Origin: Malachius bipustulatus
Taxonomy: Eukaryota > Arthropoda > Insecta > Coleoptera > Melyridae
DNA length: 64,000 nucleotides
Direction: 5' to 3'
NCBI GenBank assembly: GCA_910589415.1
Contig: OU342631.1
Location: 57,502,598 to 57,566,597, forward strand
Part shown: one piece after another, positions 38,365 to 52,600 of the stretch
How positions within the stretch are numbered: the first letter of the stretch is position 1
Layout: every line of letters begins with the position of its first letter
Translations under genes and position numbers: made by a program
Notes under the pieces: model-generated
The model's input: the letters and a program-made list of their open reading frames with translations, nothing else
The model's database searches: none
Told to the model about the DNA's origin: nothing

Positions 38365-39820
38365 AAAGTCGTAAAACCAAAATCTCAGTGAGAGAGAGGA
38401 AAAAAATGTTCATTTTAAATGCGGTTTTACCTTTCGTTTGTAGGAAATTTTGTTTATTTTCTGGAATTGTTCCTGTATTTATGATTAGTCAACTTCTAGC
38501 TTTCAAAGCAGACGGTCGCATGACATAATTGATGGAATGTTAAACTAATACAGTTCCTATGCGTGGTAGTCTTCTTTGGTAAGCTATTAGGTCTTATTAG
38601 ATACCTTTAGGTAGTTGTTTTTAGATGTGACGAATTTTCCAACCATCTGAGTAAAAACGGAAGTCGTAAAACCAAAATCTCAGTGAGAGAGAGGAAAAAA
38701 ATGTTCATTTTAAATGCGGTTTTACCTTTCGTTTGTAGGAAATTTTGTTTATTTTCTGGAATTGTTCCTGTATTTATGATTAGTCAACTTCTAGCTTTCA
38801 AAGCAGACGGTCGCATGACATAATTGATGGAATGTTAAACTAATACAGTTCCTATGCGTGGTAGTCTTCTTTGGTAAGCTATTAGGTCTTATTAGATACC
38901 TTTAGGTAGTTGTTTTTAGATGTGACGAATTTTCCAAACATCTGAGTAAAAACGGAAGTCGTAAAACCAAAATCTCAGTGAGAGAGAGGAAAAAAATGTT
39001 CATTTTAAATGCGGTTTTACCTTTCGTTTGTAGGAAATTTTGTTTATTTTCTGGAATTGTTCCTGTATTTATGATTAGTCAACTTCTAGCTTTCAAAGCA
39101 GACGGTCGCATGACATAATTGATGGAATGTTAAACTAATACAGTTCCTATGCGTGGTAGTCTTCTTTGGTAAGCTATTAGGTCTTATTAGATACCTTTAG
39201 GTAGTTGTTTTTAGATGTGACGAATGTTCCAACCATCTGAGTAAAAACGGAAGTCGTAAAACCAAAATCTCAGTGAGAGAGAGGAAAAAAATGTTCATTT
39301 TAAATGCGGTTTTACCTTTCGTTTGTAGGAAATTTTGTTTATTTTCTGGAGTTGTTCCTGTATATATGATTAGTCAACCTCTAGCTTTCAAAGCAGACGG
39401 TCGCATGAAATAATTGATGGAATGTTAAACTAATACAGTTCCTATGCGTGGTAGTCTTCTTTGGTAAGCTATTAGGTCTTATTAGATACCTTTAGGTAGT
39501 TGTTTTTAGATGTGACGAATGTTCCAACCATCTGAGTAAAAACGGAAGTCGTAAAACCAAAATCTCAGTGAGAGAGAGGAAAAAAATGTTCATTTTAAAT
39601 GCGGTTTTACCTTTCGTTTGTAGGAAATTTTGTTTATTTTCTGGAATTGTTCCTGTATTTATGATTAGTCAACTTCTAGCTTTCAAAGCAGACGGTCGCA
39701 TGACATAATTGATGGAATGTTAAACTAATACAGTTCCTATGCGTGGTAGTCTTCTTTGGTAAGCTATTAGGTCTTATTAGATACCTTTAGGTAGTTGTTT
39801 TTAGATGTGACGAATTTTCC

Positions 39821-42000
39821 AAACATCTGAGTAAAAACGGAAGTCGTAAAACCAAAATCTCAGTGAGAGAGAGGAAAAAAATGTTCATTTTAAATGCGGT
39901 TTTACCTTTCGTTTGTAGGAAATTTTGTTTATTTTCTGGAATTGTTCCTGTATTTATGATTAGTCAACTTCTAGCTTTCAAAGCAGACGGTCGCATGACA
40001 TAATTGATGGAATGTTAAACTAATACAGTTCCTATGCGTAGTAGTCTTCTTTGGTAAGCTATTAGGTCTTATTAGAAACCTTTAGGTAGTTGTTTTTAGA
40101 TGTCACGAATTTTCCAACCATCTGAGTAAAAACGGAAGTCGTAAAACCAAAATCTCAGTGAGAGAGAGGAAAAAAATGTTAATTTTAAATGCGGTTTTAC
40201 CTTTCGTTTGTAGGAAATTTTGTTTATTTTCTGGAATTGTTCCTGTATTTATGATTAGTCAACTTCTAGCTTTCAAAGCAGACGGTCGCATGACATAATT
40301 GATGGAATGTTAAACTAATACAGTTCCTATGCGTGGTAGTCTTCTTTGGTAAGCTATTAGGTCTTATTAGATACCTTTAGGTAGTTGTTTTTAGATGTGA
40401 CGAATTTTCCAAACATCTGAGTAAAAACGGAAGTCGTAAAACCAAAATCTCAGTGAGAGAGAGGAAAAAAATGTTCATTTTAAATGCGGTTTTACCTTTC
40501 GTTTGTAGGAAATTTTGTTTATTTTCTGGAATTGTTCCTGTATTTATGATTAGTCAACTTCTAGCTTTCAAAGCAGACGGTCGCATGACATAATTGATGG
40601 AATGTTAAACTAATACAGTTCCTATGCGTAGTAGTCTTCTTTGGTAAGCTATTAGGTCTTATTAGATACCTTTGGGTAGTTGTTTTTAGATGTGACGAAT
40701 TTTCCAACCATCTGAGTAAAAACGGAAGTCGTAAAACCAAAATCTCAGTGAGAGAGAGGAAAAAAATGTTCATTTTAAATGCGGTTTTACCTTTCGTTCG
40801 TAGGAAATTTTGTTTATTTTCTGGAATTGTTCCTGTATTTATGATTAGTCAACTTCTAGCTTTCAAAGCAGACGGTCGCATGACATAATTGAAGGAATGT
40901 TAAACTAATACAGTTCCTATGCGTGGTAGTCTTCTTTGGTAAGCTATTAGGTCTTATTAGATACCTTTAGGTAGTTGTTTTTATATGTGACGAATTTTCC
41001 AAACATCTGAGTAAAAACGGAAGTCGTAAAACCAAAATCTCAGTGAGAGAGAGGAAAAAAATGTTCATTTTAAATGCGGTTTTACCTTTCGTTTGTAGGA
41101 AATTTTGTTTATTTTCTGGAATTGTTCCTGTATTTATGATTAGTCAACTTCTAGCTTTCAAAGCAGACGGTCGCATGACATAATTGATGGAATGTTAAAC
41201 TAATACAGTTCCTATGCGTAGTAGTCTTCTTTGGTAAGCTATTAGGTCTTATTAGATACCTTTAGGTAGTTGTTTTTAGATGTGACGAATTTTCCAACCA
41301 TCTGAGTAAAAACGGAAGTCGTAAAACCAAAATCTCAGTGAGAGAGAGGAAAAAAATGTTAATTTTAAATGCGGTTTTACCTTTCGTTTGTGGGAAATTT
41401 TGTTTATTTTCTGGAATTGTTCCTGTATTTATGATTAGTCAACTTCTAGCTTTCAAAGCAGACGGTCGCATGACATAATTGATGGAATGTTAAACTAATA
41501 CAGTTCCTATGCGTGGTAGTCTTCTTTGGTAAGCTATTAGGTCTTATTAGATACCTTTAGGTAGTTGTTTTTAGATGTGACGAATTTTCCAAACATCTGA
41601 GTAAAAACGGAAGTCGTAAAACCAAAATCTCAGTGAGAGAGAGGAAAAAAATGTTCATTTTAAATGCGGTTTTACCTTTCGTTTGTAGGAAATTTTGTTT
41701 ATTTTCTGGAATTGTTCCTGTATTTATGATTAGTCAACTTCTAGCTTTCAAAGCAGACGGTCGCATGACATAATTGATGGAATGTTAAACTAATACAGTT
41801 CCTATGCGTAGTAGTCTTCTTTGGTAAGCTATTAGGTCTTATTAGATACCTTTAGGTAGTTGTTTTTAGATGTGACGAATTTTCCAACCATCTGAGTAAA
41901 AACGGAAGTCGTAAAACCAAAATCTCAGTGAGAGAGAGGAAAAAAATGTTAATTTTAAATGCGGTTTTAATTTTCGTTTATAGGAAATTTTGTTTATTTT
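39821..42000. repeat. Higher-order dimer, 590-bp period
   Basis: Monomers with gcgtGgtag + ttccaaAcatc + gttCatt alternate with monomers carrying gcgtAgtag + ttccaaCcatc, most with gttAatt. The aaAcatc mark falls at 39821, 40411, 41001 and 41591, exactly 590 bp apart. This is a clean two-monomer unit repeated four times. The block ends near 42 kb, where order becomes irregular. Confidence 0.85.
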
Positions 42001-45000
42001 CTGGAATTGTTCCTGTATTTATGATTAGTCAACTTCTAGCTTTCAAAGCAGACGGTCGCATGAAATAATTGATGGAATGTTAAACTAATACAGTTCCTAT
42101 GCGTGGTAGTCTTCTTTGGTAAGCTATTAGGTCTTATTAGATACCTTTAGGTAGTTGTTTTTAGATGTGACGAATGTTCCAACCATCTGAGTAAAAACGG
42201 AAGTCGTAAAACCAAAATCTCAGTGAGAGAGAGGAAAAAAATGTTAATTTTAAATGCGGTTTTACCTTTCGTTTGTAGGAAATTTTGTTTATTTTCTGGA
42301 ATTGTTCCTGTATTTATGATTAGTCAACTTCTAGCTTTCAAAGCAGACGGTCGCATGACATAATTGATGGAATGTTAAACTAATACAGTTCCTATGCGTG
42401 GTAGTCTTCTTTGGTAAGCTATTAGGTCTTATTAGATACCTTTAGGTAGTTGTTTTTAGATGTGACGAATTTTCCAACCATCTGAGTAAAAACGGAAGCC
42501 GTAAAACCAAAATCTCAGTGAGAGAGAGGAAAAAAATGTTAATTTTAAATGCGGTTTTACCTTTCGTTTATAGGAAATTTTGTTTATTTTCTGGAATTGT
42601 TCCTGTATTTATGATTAGTCAACTTCTAGCTTTCAAAGCAGACGGTCGCATGACATAATTGATGGAATGTTAAACTAATACAGTTCCTATGCGTAGTAGT
42701 CTTCTTTGGTAAGCTATTAGGTCTTATTAGATACCTTTAGGTAGTTGTTTTTAGATGTGACGAATTTTCCAACCATCTGAGTAAAAACGGAAGTCGTAAA
42801 ACCAAAATCTCAGTGAGAGAGAGGAAAAAAATGTTAATTTTAAATGCGGTTTTACCTTTCGTTTATAGGAAATTTTGTTTATTTTCTGGAATTGTTCCTG
42901 TATTTATGATTAGTCAACTTCTAGCTTTCAAAGCAGACGGTCGCATGAAATAATTGATGGAATGTTAAACTAATACAGTTCCTATGCGTGGTAGTCTTCT
43001 TTGGTAAGCTATTAGGTCTTATTAGATACCTTTAGGTAGTTGTTTTTAGATGTGACGAATTTTCCAACCATCTGAGTAAAAACGGAAGTCGTAAAACCAA
43101 AATCTCAGTGAGAGAGAGGAAAAAAATGTTCATTTTAAATGCGGTTTTACCTTTCGTTTGTAGGAAATTTTGTTTATTTTCTGGAATTGTTCCTGTATTT
43201 ATGATTAGTCAACTTCTAGCTTTCAAAGCAGACGGTCGCATGACATAATTGATGGAATGTTAAACTAATACAGTTCCTATGCGTGGTAGTCTTCTTTGGT
43301 AAGCTATTAGGTCTTATTAGAAACCTTTAGGTAGTTGTTTTTAGATGTGACGAATTTTCCAAACATCTGAGTAAAAACGGAAGTCGTAAAACCAAAATCT
43401 CAGTGAGAGAGAGGAAAAAAATGTTCATTTTAAATGCGGTTTTACCTTTCGTTTGTAGGAAATTTTGTTTATTTTCTGGAATTGTTCCTGTATTTATGAT
43501 TAGTCAACTTCTAGCTTTCAAAGCAGACGGTCGCATGACATAATTGATGGAATGTTAAACTAATACAGTTCCTATGCGTGGTAGTCTTCTTTGGTAAGCT
43601 ATTAGGTCTTATTAGATACCTTTAGGTAGTTGTTTTTAGATGTGACGAATGTTCCAACCATCTGAGTAAAAACGGAAGTCGTAAAACCAAAATCTCAGTG
43701 AGAGAGAGGAAAAAAATGTTCATTTTAAATGCGGTTTTACCTTTCGTTTGTAGGAAATTTTGTTTATTTTCTGGAGTTGTTCCTGTATTTATGATTAGTC
43801 AACCTCTAGCTTTCAAAGCAGACGGTCGCATGAAATAATTGATGGAATGTTAAACTAATACAGTTCCTATGCGTGGTAGTCTTCTTTGGTAAGCTATTAG
43901 GTCTTATTATATACCTTTAGGTAGTTGTTTTTAGATGTGACGAATTTTCCAACCATCTGAGTAAAAACGGAAGTCGTAAAACCAAAATCTCAGTGAGAGA
44001 GAGGAAAAAAATGTTAATTTTAAATGCGGTTTTACCTTTCGTTTATAGGAAATTTTGTTTATTTTCTGGAATTGTTCCTGTATTTATGATTAGTCAACTT
44101 CTAGCTTTCAAAGCAGACGGTCGCATGACATAATTGATGGAATGTTAAACTAATACAGTTCCTATGCGTAGTAGTCTTCTTTGGTAAGCTATTAGGTCTT
44201 ATTAGATACCTTTAGGTAGTTGTTTTTAGATGTGACGAATTTTCCAACCATCTGAGTAAAAACGGAAGTCGTAAAACCAAAATCTCAGTGAGAGAGAGGA
44301 AAAAAATGTTAATTTTAAATGCGGTTTTACCTTTCGTTTGTAGGAAATTTTGTTTATTTTCTGGAATTGTTCCTGTATTTATGATTAGTCAACTTCTAGC
44401 TTTCAAAGCAGACGGTCGCATGACATAATTGATGGAATGTTAAACTAATACAGTTCCTATGCGTAGTAGTCTTCTTTGGTAAGCTATTAGGTCTTATTAG
44501 ATACCTTTAGGTAGTTGTTTTTAGATGTGACGAATTTTCCAAACATCTGAGTAAAAACGGAAGTCGTAAAACCAAAATCTCAGTGAGAGAGAGGAAAAAA
44601 ATGTTCATTTTAAATGCGGTTTTACCTTTCGTTTGTAGGAAATTTTGTTTATTTTCTGGAATTGTTCCTGTATTTATGATTAGTCAACTTCTAGCTTTCA
44701 AAGCAGACGGTCGCATGACATAATTGATGGAATGTTAAACTAATACAGTTCCTATGCGTGGTAGTCTTCTTTGGTAAGCTATTAGGTCTTATTAGATACC
44801 TTTAGGTAGTTGTTTTTAGATGTGACGAATTTTCCAACCATCTGAGTAAAAACGGAAGTCGTAAAACCAAAATCTCAGTGAGAGAGAGGAAAAAAATGTT
44901 AATTTTAAATGCGGTTTTACCTTTCGTTTGTAGGAAATTTTGTTTATTTTCTGGAATTGTTCCTGTATTTATGATTAGTCAACTTCTAGCTTTCAAAGCA

Positions 45001-48000
45001 GACGGTCGCATGACATAATTGATGGAATGTTAAACTAATACAGTTCCTATGCGTGGTAGTCTTCTTTGGTAAGCTATTAGGTCTTATTAGATACCTTTAG
45101 GTAGTTGTTTTTAGATGTGACGAATTTTCCAAACATCTGAGTAAAAACGGAAGTCGTAAAACCAAAATCTCAGTGAGAGAGAGGAAAAAAATGTTCATTT
45201 TAAATGCGGTTTTACCTTTCGTTTGTAGGAAATTTTGTTTATTTTCTGGAATTGTTCCTGTATTTATGATTAGTCAACTTCTAGCTTTCAAAGCAGACGG
45301 TCGCATGACATAATTGATGGAATGTTAAACTAATACAGTTCCTATGCGTAGTAGTCTTCTTTGGTAAGCTATTAGGTCTTATTAGATACCTTTGGGTAGT
45401 TGTTTTTAGATGTGACGAATTTTCCAACCATCTGAGTAAAAACGGAAGTCGTAAAACCAAAATCTCAGTGAGAGAGAGGAAAAAAATGTTCATTTTAAAT
45501 GCGGTTTTACCTTTCGTTCGTAGGAAATTTTGTTTATTTTCTGGAATTGTTCCTGTATTTATGATTAGTCAACTTCTAGCTTTCAAAGCAGACGGTCGCA
45601 TGACATAATTGATGGAATGTTAAACTAATACAGTTCCTATGCGTGGTAGTCTTCTTTGGTAAGCTATTAGGTCTTATTAGATACCTTTGGGTAGTTGTTT
45701 TTAGATGTGACGAATTTTCCAACCATCTGAGTAAAAACGGAAGTCGTAAAACCAAAATCTCAGTGAGAGAGAGGAAAAAAATGTTCATTTTAAATGCGGT
45801 TTTACCTTTCGTTCGTAGGAAATTTTGTTTATTTTCTGGAATTGTTCCTGTATTTATGATTAGTCAACTTCTAGCTTTCAAAGCAGACGGTCGCATGACA
45901 TAATTGATGGAATGTTAAACTAATACAGTTCCTATGCGTGGTAGTCTTCTTTGGTAAGCTATTAGGTCTTATTAGATACCTTTAGGTAGTTGTTTTTAGA
46001 TGTGACGAATTTTCCAAACATCTGAGTAAAAACGGAAGTCGTAAAACCAAAATCTCAGTGAGAGAGAGGAAAAAAATGTTCATTTTAAATGCGGTTTTAC
46101 CTTTCGTTTGTAGGAAATTTTGTTTATTTTCTGGAATTGTTCCTGTATTTATGATTAGTCAACTTCTAGCTTTCAAAGCAGACGGTCGCATGACATAATT
46201 GATGGAATGTTAAACTAATACAGTTCCTATGCGTGGTAGTCTTCTTTGGTAAGCTATTAGGTCTTATTAGATACCTTTAGGTAGTTGTTTTTAGATGTGA
46301 CGAATGTTCCAACCATCTGAGTAAAAACGGAAGTCGTAAAACCAAAATCTCAGTGAGAGAGAGGAAAAAAATGTTCATTTTAAATGCGGTTTTACCTTTC
46401 GTTTGTAGGAAATTTTGTTTATTTTCTGGAGTTGTTCCTGTATTTATGATTAGTCAACCTCTAGCTTTCAAAGCAGACGGTCGCATGAAATAATTGATGG
46501 AATGTTAAACTAATACAGTTCCTATGCGTGGTAGTCTTCTTTGGTAAGCTATTAGGTCTTATTAGATACCTTTAGGTAGTTGTTTTTAGATGTGACGAAT
46601 TTTCCAACCATCTGAGTAAAAACGGAAGTCGTAAAACCAAAATCTCAGTGAGAGAGAGGAAAAAAATGTTAATTTTAAATGCGGTTTTACCTTTCGTTTG
46701 TAGGAAATTTTGTTTATTTTCTGGAATTGTTCCTGTATTTATGATTAGTCAACTTCTAGCTTTCAAAGCAGACGGTCGCATGACATAATTGATGGAATGT
46801 TAAACTAATACAGTTCCTATGCGTGGTAGTCTTCTTTGGTAAGCTATTAGGTCTTATTAGATACCTTTAGGTAGTTGTTTTTAGATGTGACGAATGTTCC
46901 AACCATCTGAGTAAAAACGGAAGTCGTAAAACCAAAATCTCAGTGAGAGAGAGGAAAAAAATGTTCATTTTAAATGCGGTTTTACCTTTCGTTTGTAGGA
47001 AATTTTGTTTATTTTCTGGAGTTGTTCCTGTATTTATGATTAGTCAACCTCTAGCTTTCAAAGCAGACGGTCGCATGAAATAATTGATGGAATGTTAAAC
47101 TAATACAGTTCCTATGCGTGGTAGTCTTCTTTGGTAAGCTATTAGGTCTTATTAGATACCTTTAGGTAGTTGTTTTTAGATGTGACGAATTTTCCAACCA
47201 TCTGAGTAAAAACGGAAGTCGTAAAACCAAAATCTCAGTGAGAGAGAGGAAAAAAATGTTAATTTTAAATGCGGTTTTACCTTTCGTTTATAGGAAATTT
47301 TGTTTATTTTCTGGAATTGTTCCTGTATTTATGATTAGTCAACTTCTAGCTTTCAAAGCAGACGGTCGCATGACATAATTGATGGAATGTTAAACTAATA
47401 CAGTTCCTATGCGTTGTAGTCTTCTTTGGTAAGCTATTAGGTCTTATTAGATACCTTTAGGTAGTTGTTTTTAGATGTGACGAATTTTCCAACCATCTGA
47501 GTAAAAACGGAAGTCGTAAAACCAAAATCTCAGTGAGAGAGAGGAAAAAAATGTTAATTTTAAATGCGGTTTTACCTTTCGTTTGTAGGAAATTTTGTTT
47601 ATTTTCTGGAATTGTTCCTGTATTTATGATTAGTCAACTTCTAGCTTTCAAAGCAGACGGTCGCATGACATAATTGATGGAATGTTAAACTAATACAGTT
47701 CCTATGCGTAGTAGTCTTCTTTGGTAAGCTATTAGGTCTTATTAGATACCTTTAGGTAGTTGTTTTTAGATGTGACGAATTTTCCAAACATCTGAGTAAA
47801 AACGGAAGTCGTAAAACCAAAATCTCAGTGAGAGAGAGGAAAAAAATGTTCATTTTAAATGCGGTTTTACCTTTCGTTTGTAGGAAATTTTGTTTATTTT
47901 CTGGAGTTGTTCCTGTATTTATGATTAGTCAACCTCTAGCTTTCAAAGCAGACGGTCGCATGAAATAATTGATGGAATGTTAAACTAATACAGTTCCTAT

Positions 48001-49623
48001 GCGTGGTAGTCTTCTTTGGTAAGCTATTAGGTCTTATTAGATACCTTTAGGTAGTTGTTTTTAGATGTGACGAATGTTCCAACCATCTGAGTAAAAACGG
48101 AAGTCGTAAAACCAAAATCTCAGTGAGAGAGAGGAAAAAAATGTTCATTTTAAATGCGGTTTTACCTTTCGTTTGTAGGAAATTTTGTTTATTTTCTGGA
48201 ATTGTTCCTGTATTTATGATTAGTCAACCTCTAGCTTTCAAAGCAGACGGTCGCATGAAATAATTGATGGAATGTTAAACTAATACAGTTCCTATGCGTG
48301 GTAGTCTTCTTTGGTAAGCTATTAGGTCTTATTAGATACCTTTAGGTAGTTGTTTTTAGATGTGACGAATTTTCCAACCATCTGAGTAAAAACGGAAGTC
48401 GTAAAACCAAAATCTCAGTGAGAGAGAGGAAAAAAATGTTAATTTTAAATGCGGTTTTACCTTTCGTTTATAGGAAATTTTGTTTATTTTCTGGAATTGT
48501 TCCTGTATTTATGATTAGTCAACTTCTAGCTTTCAAAGCAGACGGTCGCATGACATAATTGATGGAATGTTAAACTAATACAGTTCCTATGCGTTGTAGT
48601 CTTCTTTGGTAAGCTATTAGGTCTTATTAGATACCTTTAGGTAGTTGTTTTTAGATGTGACGAATTTTCCAACCATCTGAGTAAAAACGGAAGTCGTAAA
48701 ACCAAAATCTCAGTGAGAGAGAGGAAAAAAATGTTAATTTTAAATGCGGTTTTACCTTTCGTTTGTAGGAAATTTTGTTTATTTTCTGGAATTGTTCCTG
48801 TATTTATGATTAGTCAACTTCTAGCTTTCAAAGCAGACGGTCGCATGACATAATTGATGGAATGTTAAACTAATACAGTTCCTATGCGTAGTAGTCTTCT
48901 TTGGTAAGCTATTAGGTCTTATTAGATACCTTTAGGTAGTTGTTTTTAGATGTGACGAATTTTCCAAACATCTGAGTAAAAACGGAAGTCGTAAAACCAA
49001 AATCTCAGTGAGAGAGAGGAAAAAAATGTTCATTTTAAATGCGGTTTTACCTTTCGTTTGTAGGAAATTTTGTTTATTTTCTGGAATTGTTCCTGTATTT
49101 ATGATTAGTCAACTTCTAGCTTTCAAAGCAGACGGTCGCATGACATAATTGATGGAATGTTAAACTAATACAGTTCCTATGCGTGGTAGTCTTCTTTGGT
49201 AAGCTATTAGGTCTTATTAGATACCTTTAGGTAGTTGTTTTTAGATGTGACGAATTTTCCAAACATCTGAGTAAAAACGGAAGTCGTAAAACCAAAATCT
49301 CAGTGAGAGAGAGGAAAAAAATGTTCATTTTAAATGCGGTTTTACCTTTCGTTTGTAGGAAATTTTGTTTATTTTCTGGAATTGTTCCTGTATTTATGAT
49401 TAGTCAACTTCTAGCTTTCAAAGCAGACGGTCGCATGACATAATTGATGGAATGTTAAACTAATACAGTTCCTATGCGTAGTAGTCTTCTTTGGTAAGCT
49501 ATTAGGTCTTATTAGATACCTTTGGGTAGTTGTTTTTAGATGTGACGAATTTTCCAACCATCTGAGTAAAAACGGAAGTCGTAAAACCAAAATCTCAGTG
49601 AGAGAGAGGAAAAAAATGTTCAT
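40561..49623. repeat. Recurring marker monomer (cctttGggtag and cgttCgtagg)
   Basis: A monomer carrying both cctttGggtag and the downstream cgttCgtagg occurs at 40674, 45394, 45689 and 49524 (positions of the G). Spacings are 4720 (16 monomers), 295 and 3835 bp (13 monomers). The adjacent pair at 45394/45689 is a single-monomer tandem duplication. The 16-monomer spacing equals the number of monomers separating the two LINE copies in block B, which may be coincidence. Confidence 0.75.
47021..49085. repeat. Higher-order duplication, 1180-bp period (4 monomers)
   Basis: The unique gcgtTgtag variant appears only at 47411 and 48591, 1180 bp apart. In both places it is preceded by cgttTAtagg and followed by a monomer with gcgtAgtag and ttccaaAcatc. 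The flanking monomers differ in ctgga(A/G)ttg, so the copies have begun to diverge or convert. Confidence 0.75.
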
Positions 49624-52600
49624 TTTAAATGCGGTTTTACCTTTCGTTCGTAGGAAATTTTGTTTATTTTCTGGAATTGTTCCTGTATTTATGATTAGTC
49701 AACTTCTAGCTTTCAAAGCAGACGGTCGCATGACATAATTGATGGAATGTTAAACTAATACAGTTCCTATGCGTGGTAGTCTTCTTTGGTAAGCTATTAG
49801 GTCTTATTAGAAACCTTTAGGTAGTTGTTTTTAGATGTGACGAATTTTCCAACCATCTGAGTAAAAACGGAAGTCGTAAAACCAAAATCTCAGTGAGAGA
49901 GAGGAAAAAAATGTTAATTTTAAATGCGGTTTTACCTTTCGTTTGTAGGAAATTTTGTTTATTTTCTGGAATTGTTCCTGTATTTATGATTAGTCAACTT
50001 CTAGCTTTCAAAGCAGACGGTCGCATGACATAATTGATGGAATGTTAAACTAATACAGTTCCTATGCGTGGTAGTCTTCTTTGGTAAGCTATTAGGTCTT
50101 ATTAGATACCTTTAGGTAGTTGTTTTTAGATGTGACGAATTTTCCAAACATCTGAGTAAAAACGGAAGTCGTAAAACCAAAATCTCAGTGAGAGAGAGGA
50201 AAAAAATGTTCATTTTAAATGCGGTTTTACCTTTCGTTTGTAGGAAATTTTGTTTATTTTCTGGAATTGTTCCTGTATTTATGATTAGTCAACTTCTAGC
50301 TTTCAAAGCAGACGGTCGCATGACATAATTGATGGAATGTTAAACTAATACAGTTCCTATGCGTGGTAGTCTTCTTTGGTAAGCTATTAGGTCTTATTAG
50401 ATACCTTTAGGTAGTTGTTTTTAGATGTGACGAATGTTCCAACCATCTGAGTAAAAACGGAAGTCGTAAAACCAAAATCTCAGTGAGAGAGAGGAAAAAA
50501 ATGTTCATTTTAAATGCGGTTTTACCTTTCGTTTGTAGGAAATTTTGTTTATTTTCTGGAATTGTTCCTGTATTTATGATTAGTCAACTTCTAGCTTTCA
50601 AAGCAGACGGTCGCATGAAATAATTGATGGAATGTTAAACTAATACAGTTCCTATGCGTGGTAGTCTTCTTTGGTAAGCTATTAGGTCTTATTAGATACC
50701 TTTAGGTAGTTGTTTTTAGATGTGACGAATTTTCCAACCATCTGAGTAAAAACGGAAGTCGTAAAACCAAAATCTCAGTGAGAGAGAGGAAAAAAATGTT
50801 CATTTTAAATGCGGTTTTACCTTTCGTTTGTAGGAAATTTTGTTTATTTTCTGGAGTTGTTCCTGTATTTATGATTAGTCAACCTCTAGCTTTCAAAGCA
50901 GACGGTCGCATGAAATAATTGATGGAATGTTAAACTAATACAGTTCCTATGCGTAGTAGTCTTCTTTGGTAAGCTATTAGGTCTTATTAGATACCTTTAG
51001 GTAGTTGTTTTTAGATGTGACGAATTTTCCAACCATCTGAGTAAAAACGGAAGTCGTAAAACCAAAATCTCAGTGAGAGAGAGGAAAAAAATGTTCATTT
51101 TAAATGCGGTTTTACCTTTCGTTTGTAGGAAATTTTGTTTATTTTCTGGAATTGTTCCTGTATTTATGATTAATCAACCTCTAGCTTTCAAAGCAGACGG
51201 TCGCATGAAATAATTGATGGAATGTTAAACTAATACAGTTCCTATGCGTGGTAGTCTTCTTTGGTAAGCTATTAGGTCTTATTAGATACCTTTAGGTAGT
51301 TGTTTTTAGATGTGACGAATTTTCCAACCATCTGAGTAAAAACGGAAGTCGTAAAACCAAAATCTCAGTGAGAGAGAGGAAAAAAATGTTAATTTTAAAT
51401 GCGGTTTTACCTTTCGTTTATAGGAAATTTTGTTTATTTTCTGGAATTGTTCCTGTATTTATGATTAGTCAACTTCTAGCTTTCAAAGCAGACGGTCGCA
51501 TGACATAATTGATGGAATGTTAAACTAATACAGTTCCTATGCGTAGTAGTCTTCTTTGGTAAGCTATTAGGTCTTATTAGATACCTTTAGGTAGTTGTTT
51601 TTAGATGTGACGAATTTTCCAACCATCTGAGTAAAAACGGAAGTCGTAAAACCAAAATCTCAGTGAGAGAGAGGAAAAAAATGTTCATTTTAAATGCGGT
51701 TTTACCTTTCGTTTGTAGGAAATTTTGTTTATTTTCTGGAGTTGTTCCTGTATTTATGATTAGTCAACCTCTAGCTTTCAAAGCAGACGGTCGCATGAAA
51801 TAATTGATGGAATGTTAAACTAATACAGTTCCTATGCGTGGTAGTCTTCTTTGGTAAGCTATTAGATCTTATTAGATACCTTTAGGTAGTTGTTTTTAGA
51901 TGTGACGAATGTTCCAACCATCTGAGTAAAAACGGAAGTCGTAAAACCAAAATCTCAGTGAGAGAGAGGAAAAAAATGTTCATTTTAAATGCGGTTTTAC
52001 CTTTCGTTTGTAGGAAATTTTGTTTATTTTCTGGAGTTGTTCCTGTATTTATGATTAGTCAACCTCTAGCTTTCAAAGCAGACGGTCGCATGAAATAATT
52101 GATGGAATGTTAAACTAATACAGTTCCTATGCGTGGTAGTCTTCTTTGGTAAGCTATTAGGTCTTATTAGATACCTTTAGGTAGTTGTTTTTAGATGTGA
52201 CGAATGTTCCAACCATCTGAGTAAAAACGGAAGTCGTAAAACCAAAATCTCAGTGAGAGAGAGGAAAAAAATGTTCATTTTAAATGCGGTTTTACCTTTC
52301 GTTTGTAGGAAATTTTGTTTATTTTCTGGAATTGTTCCTGTATTTATGATTAGTCAACTTCTAGCTTTCAAAGCAGACGGTCGCATGACATAATTGATGG
52401 AATGTTAAACTAATACAGTTCCTATGCTTAGTAGTCTTCTTTGGTAAGCTATTAGGTCTTATTAGATACCTTTAGGTAGTTGTTTTTAGATGTGACGAAT
52501 TTTCCAACCATCTGAGTAAAAACGGAAGTCGTAAAACCAAAATCTCAGTGAGAGAGAGGAAAAAAATGTTCATTTTAAATGCGGTTTTACCTTTCGTTTG

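Noticed and set aside
40561..49623. Seventy-codon minus-strand open frames at 40561, 45281, 45576 and 49411, and the 86-codon plus-strand frame at 45643
   Set aside because: All come from the same satellite monomer with the cctttGggtag variant, which removes a stop. They mark a subfamily, not a gene.
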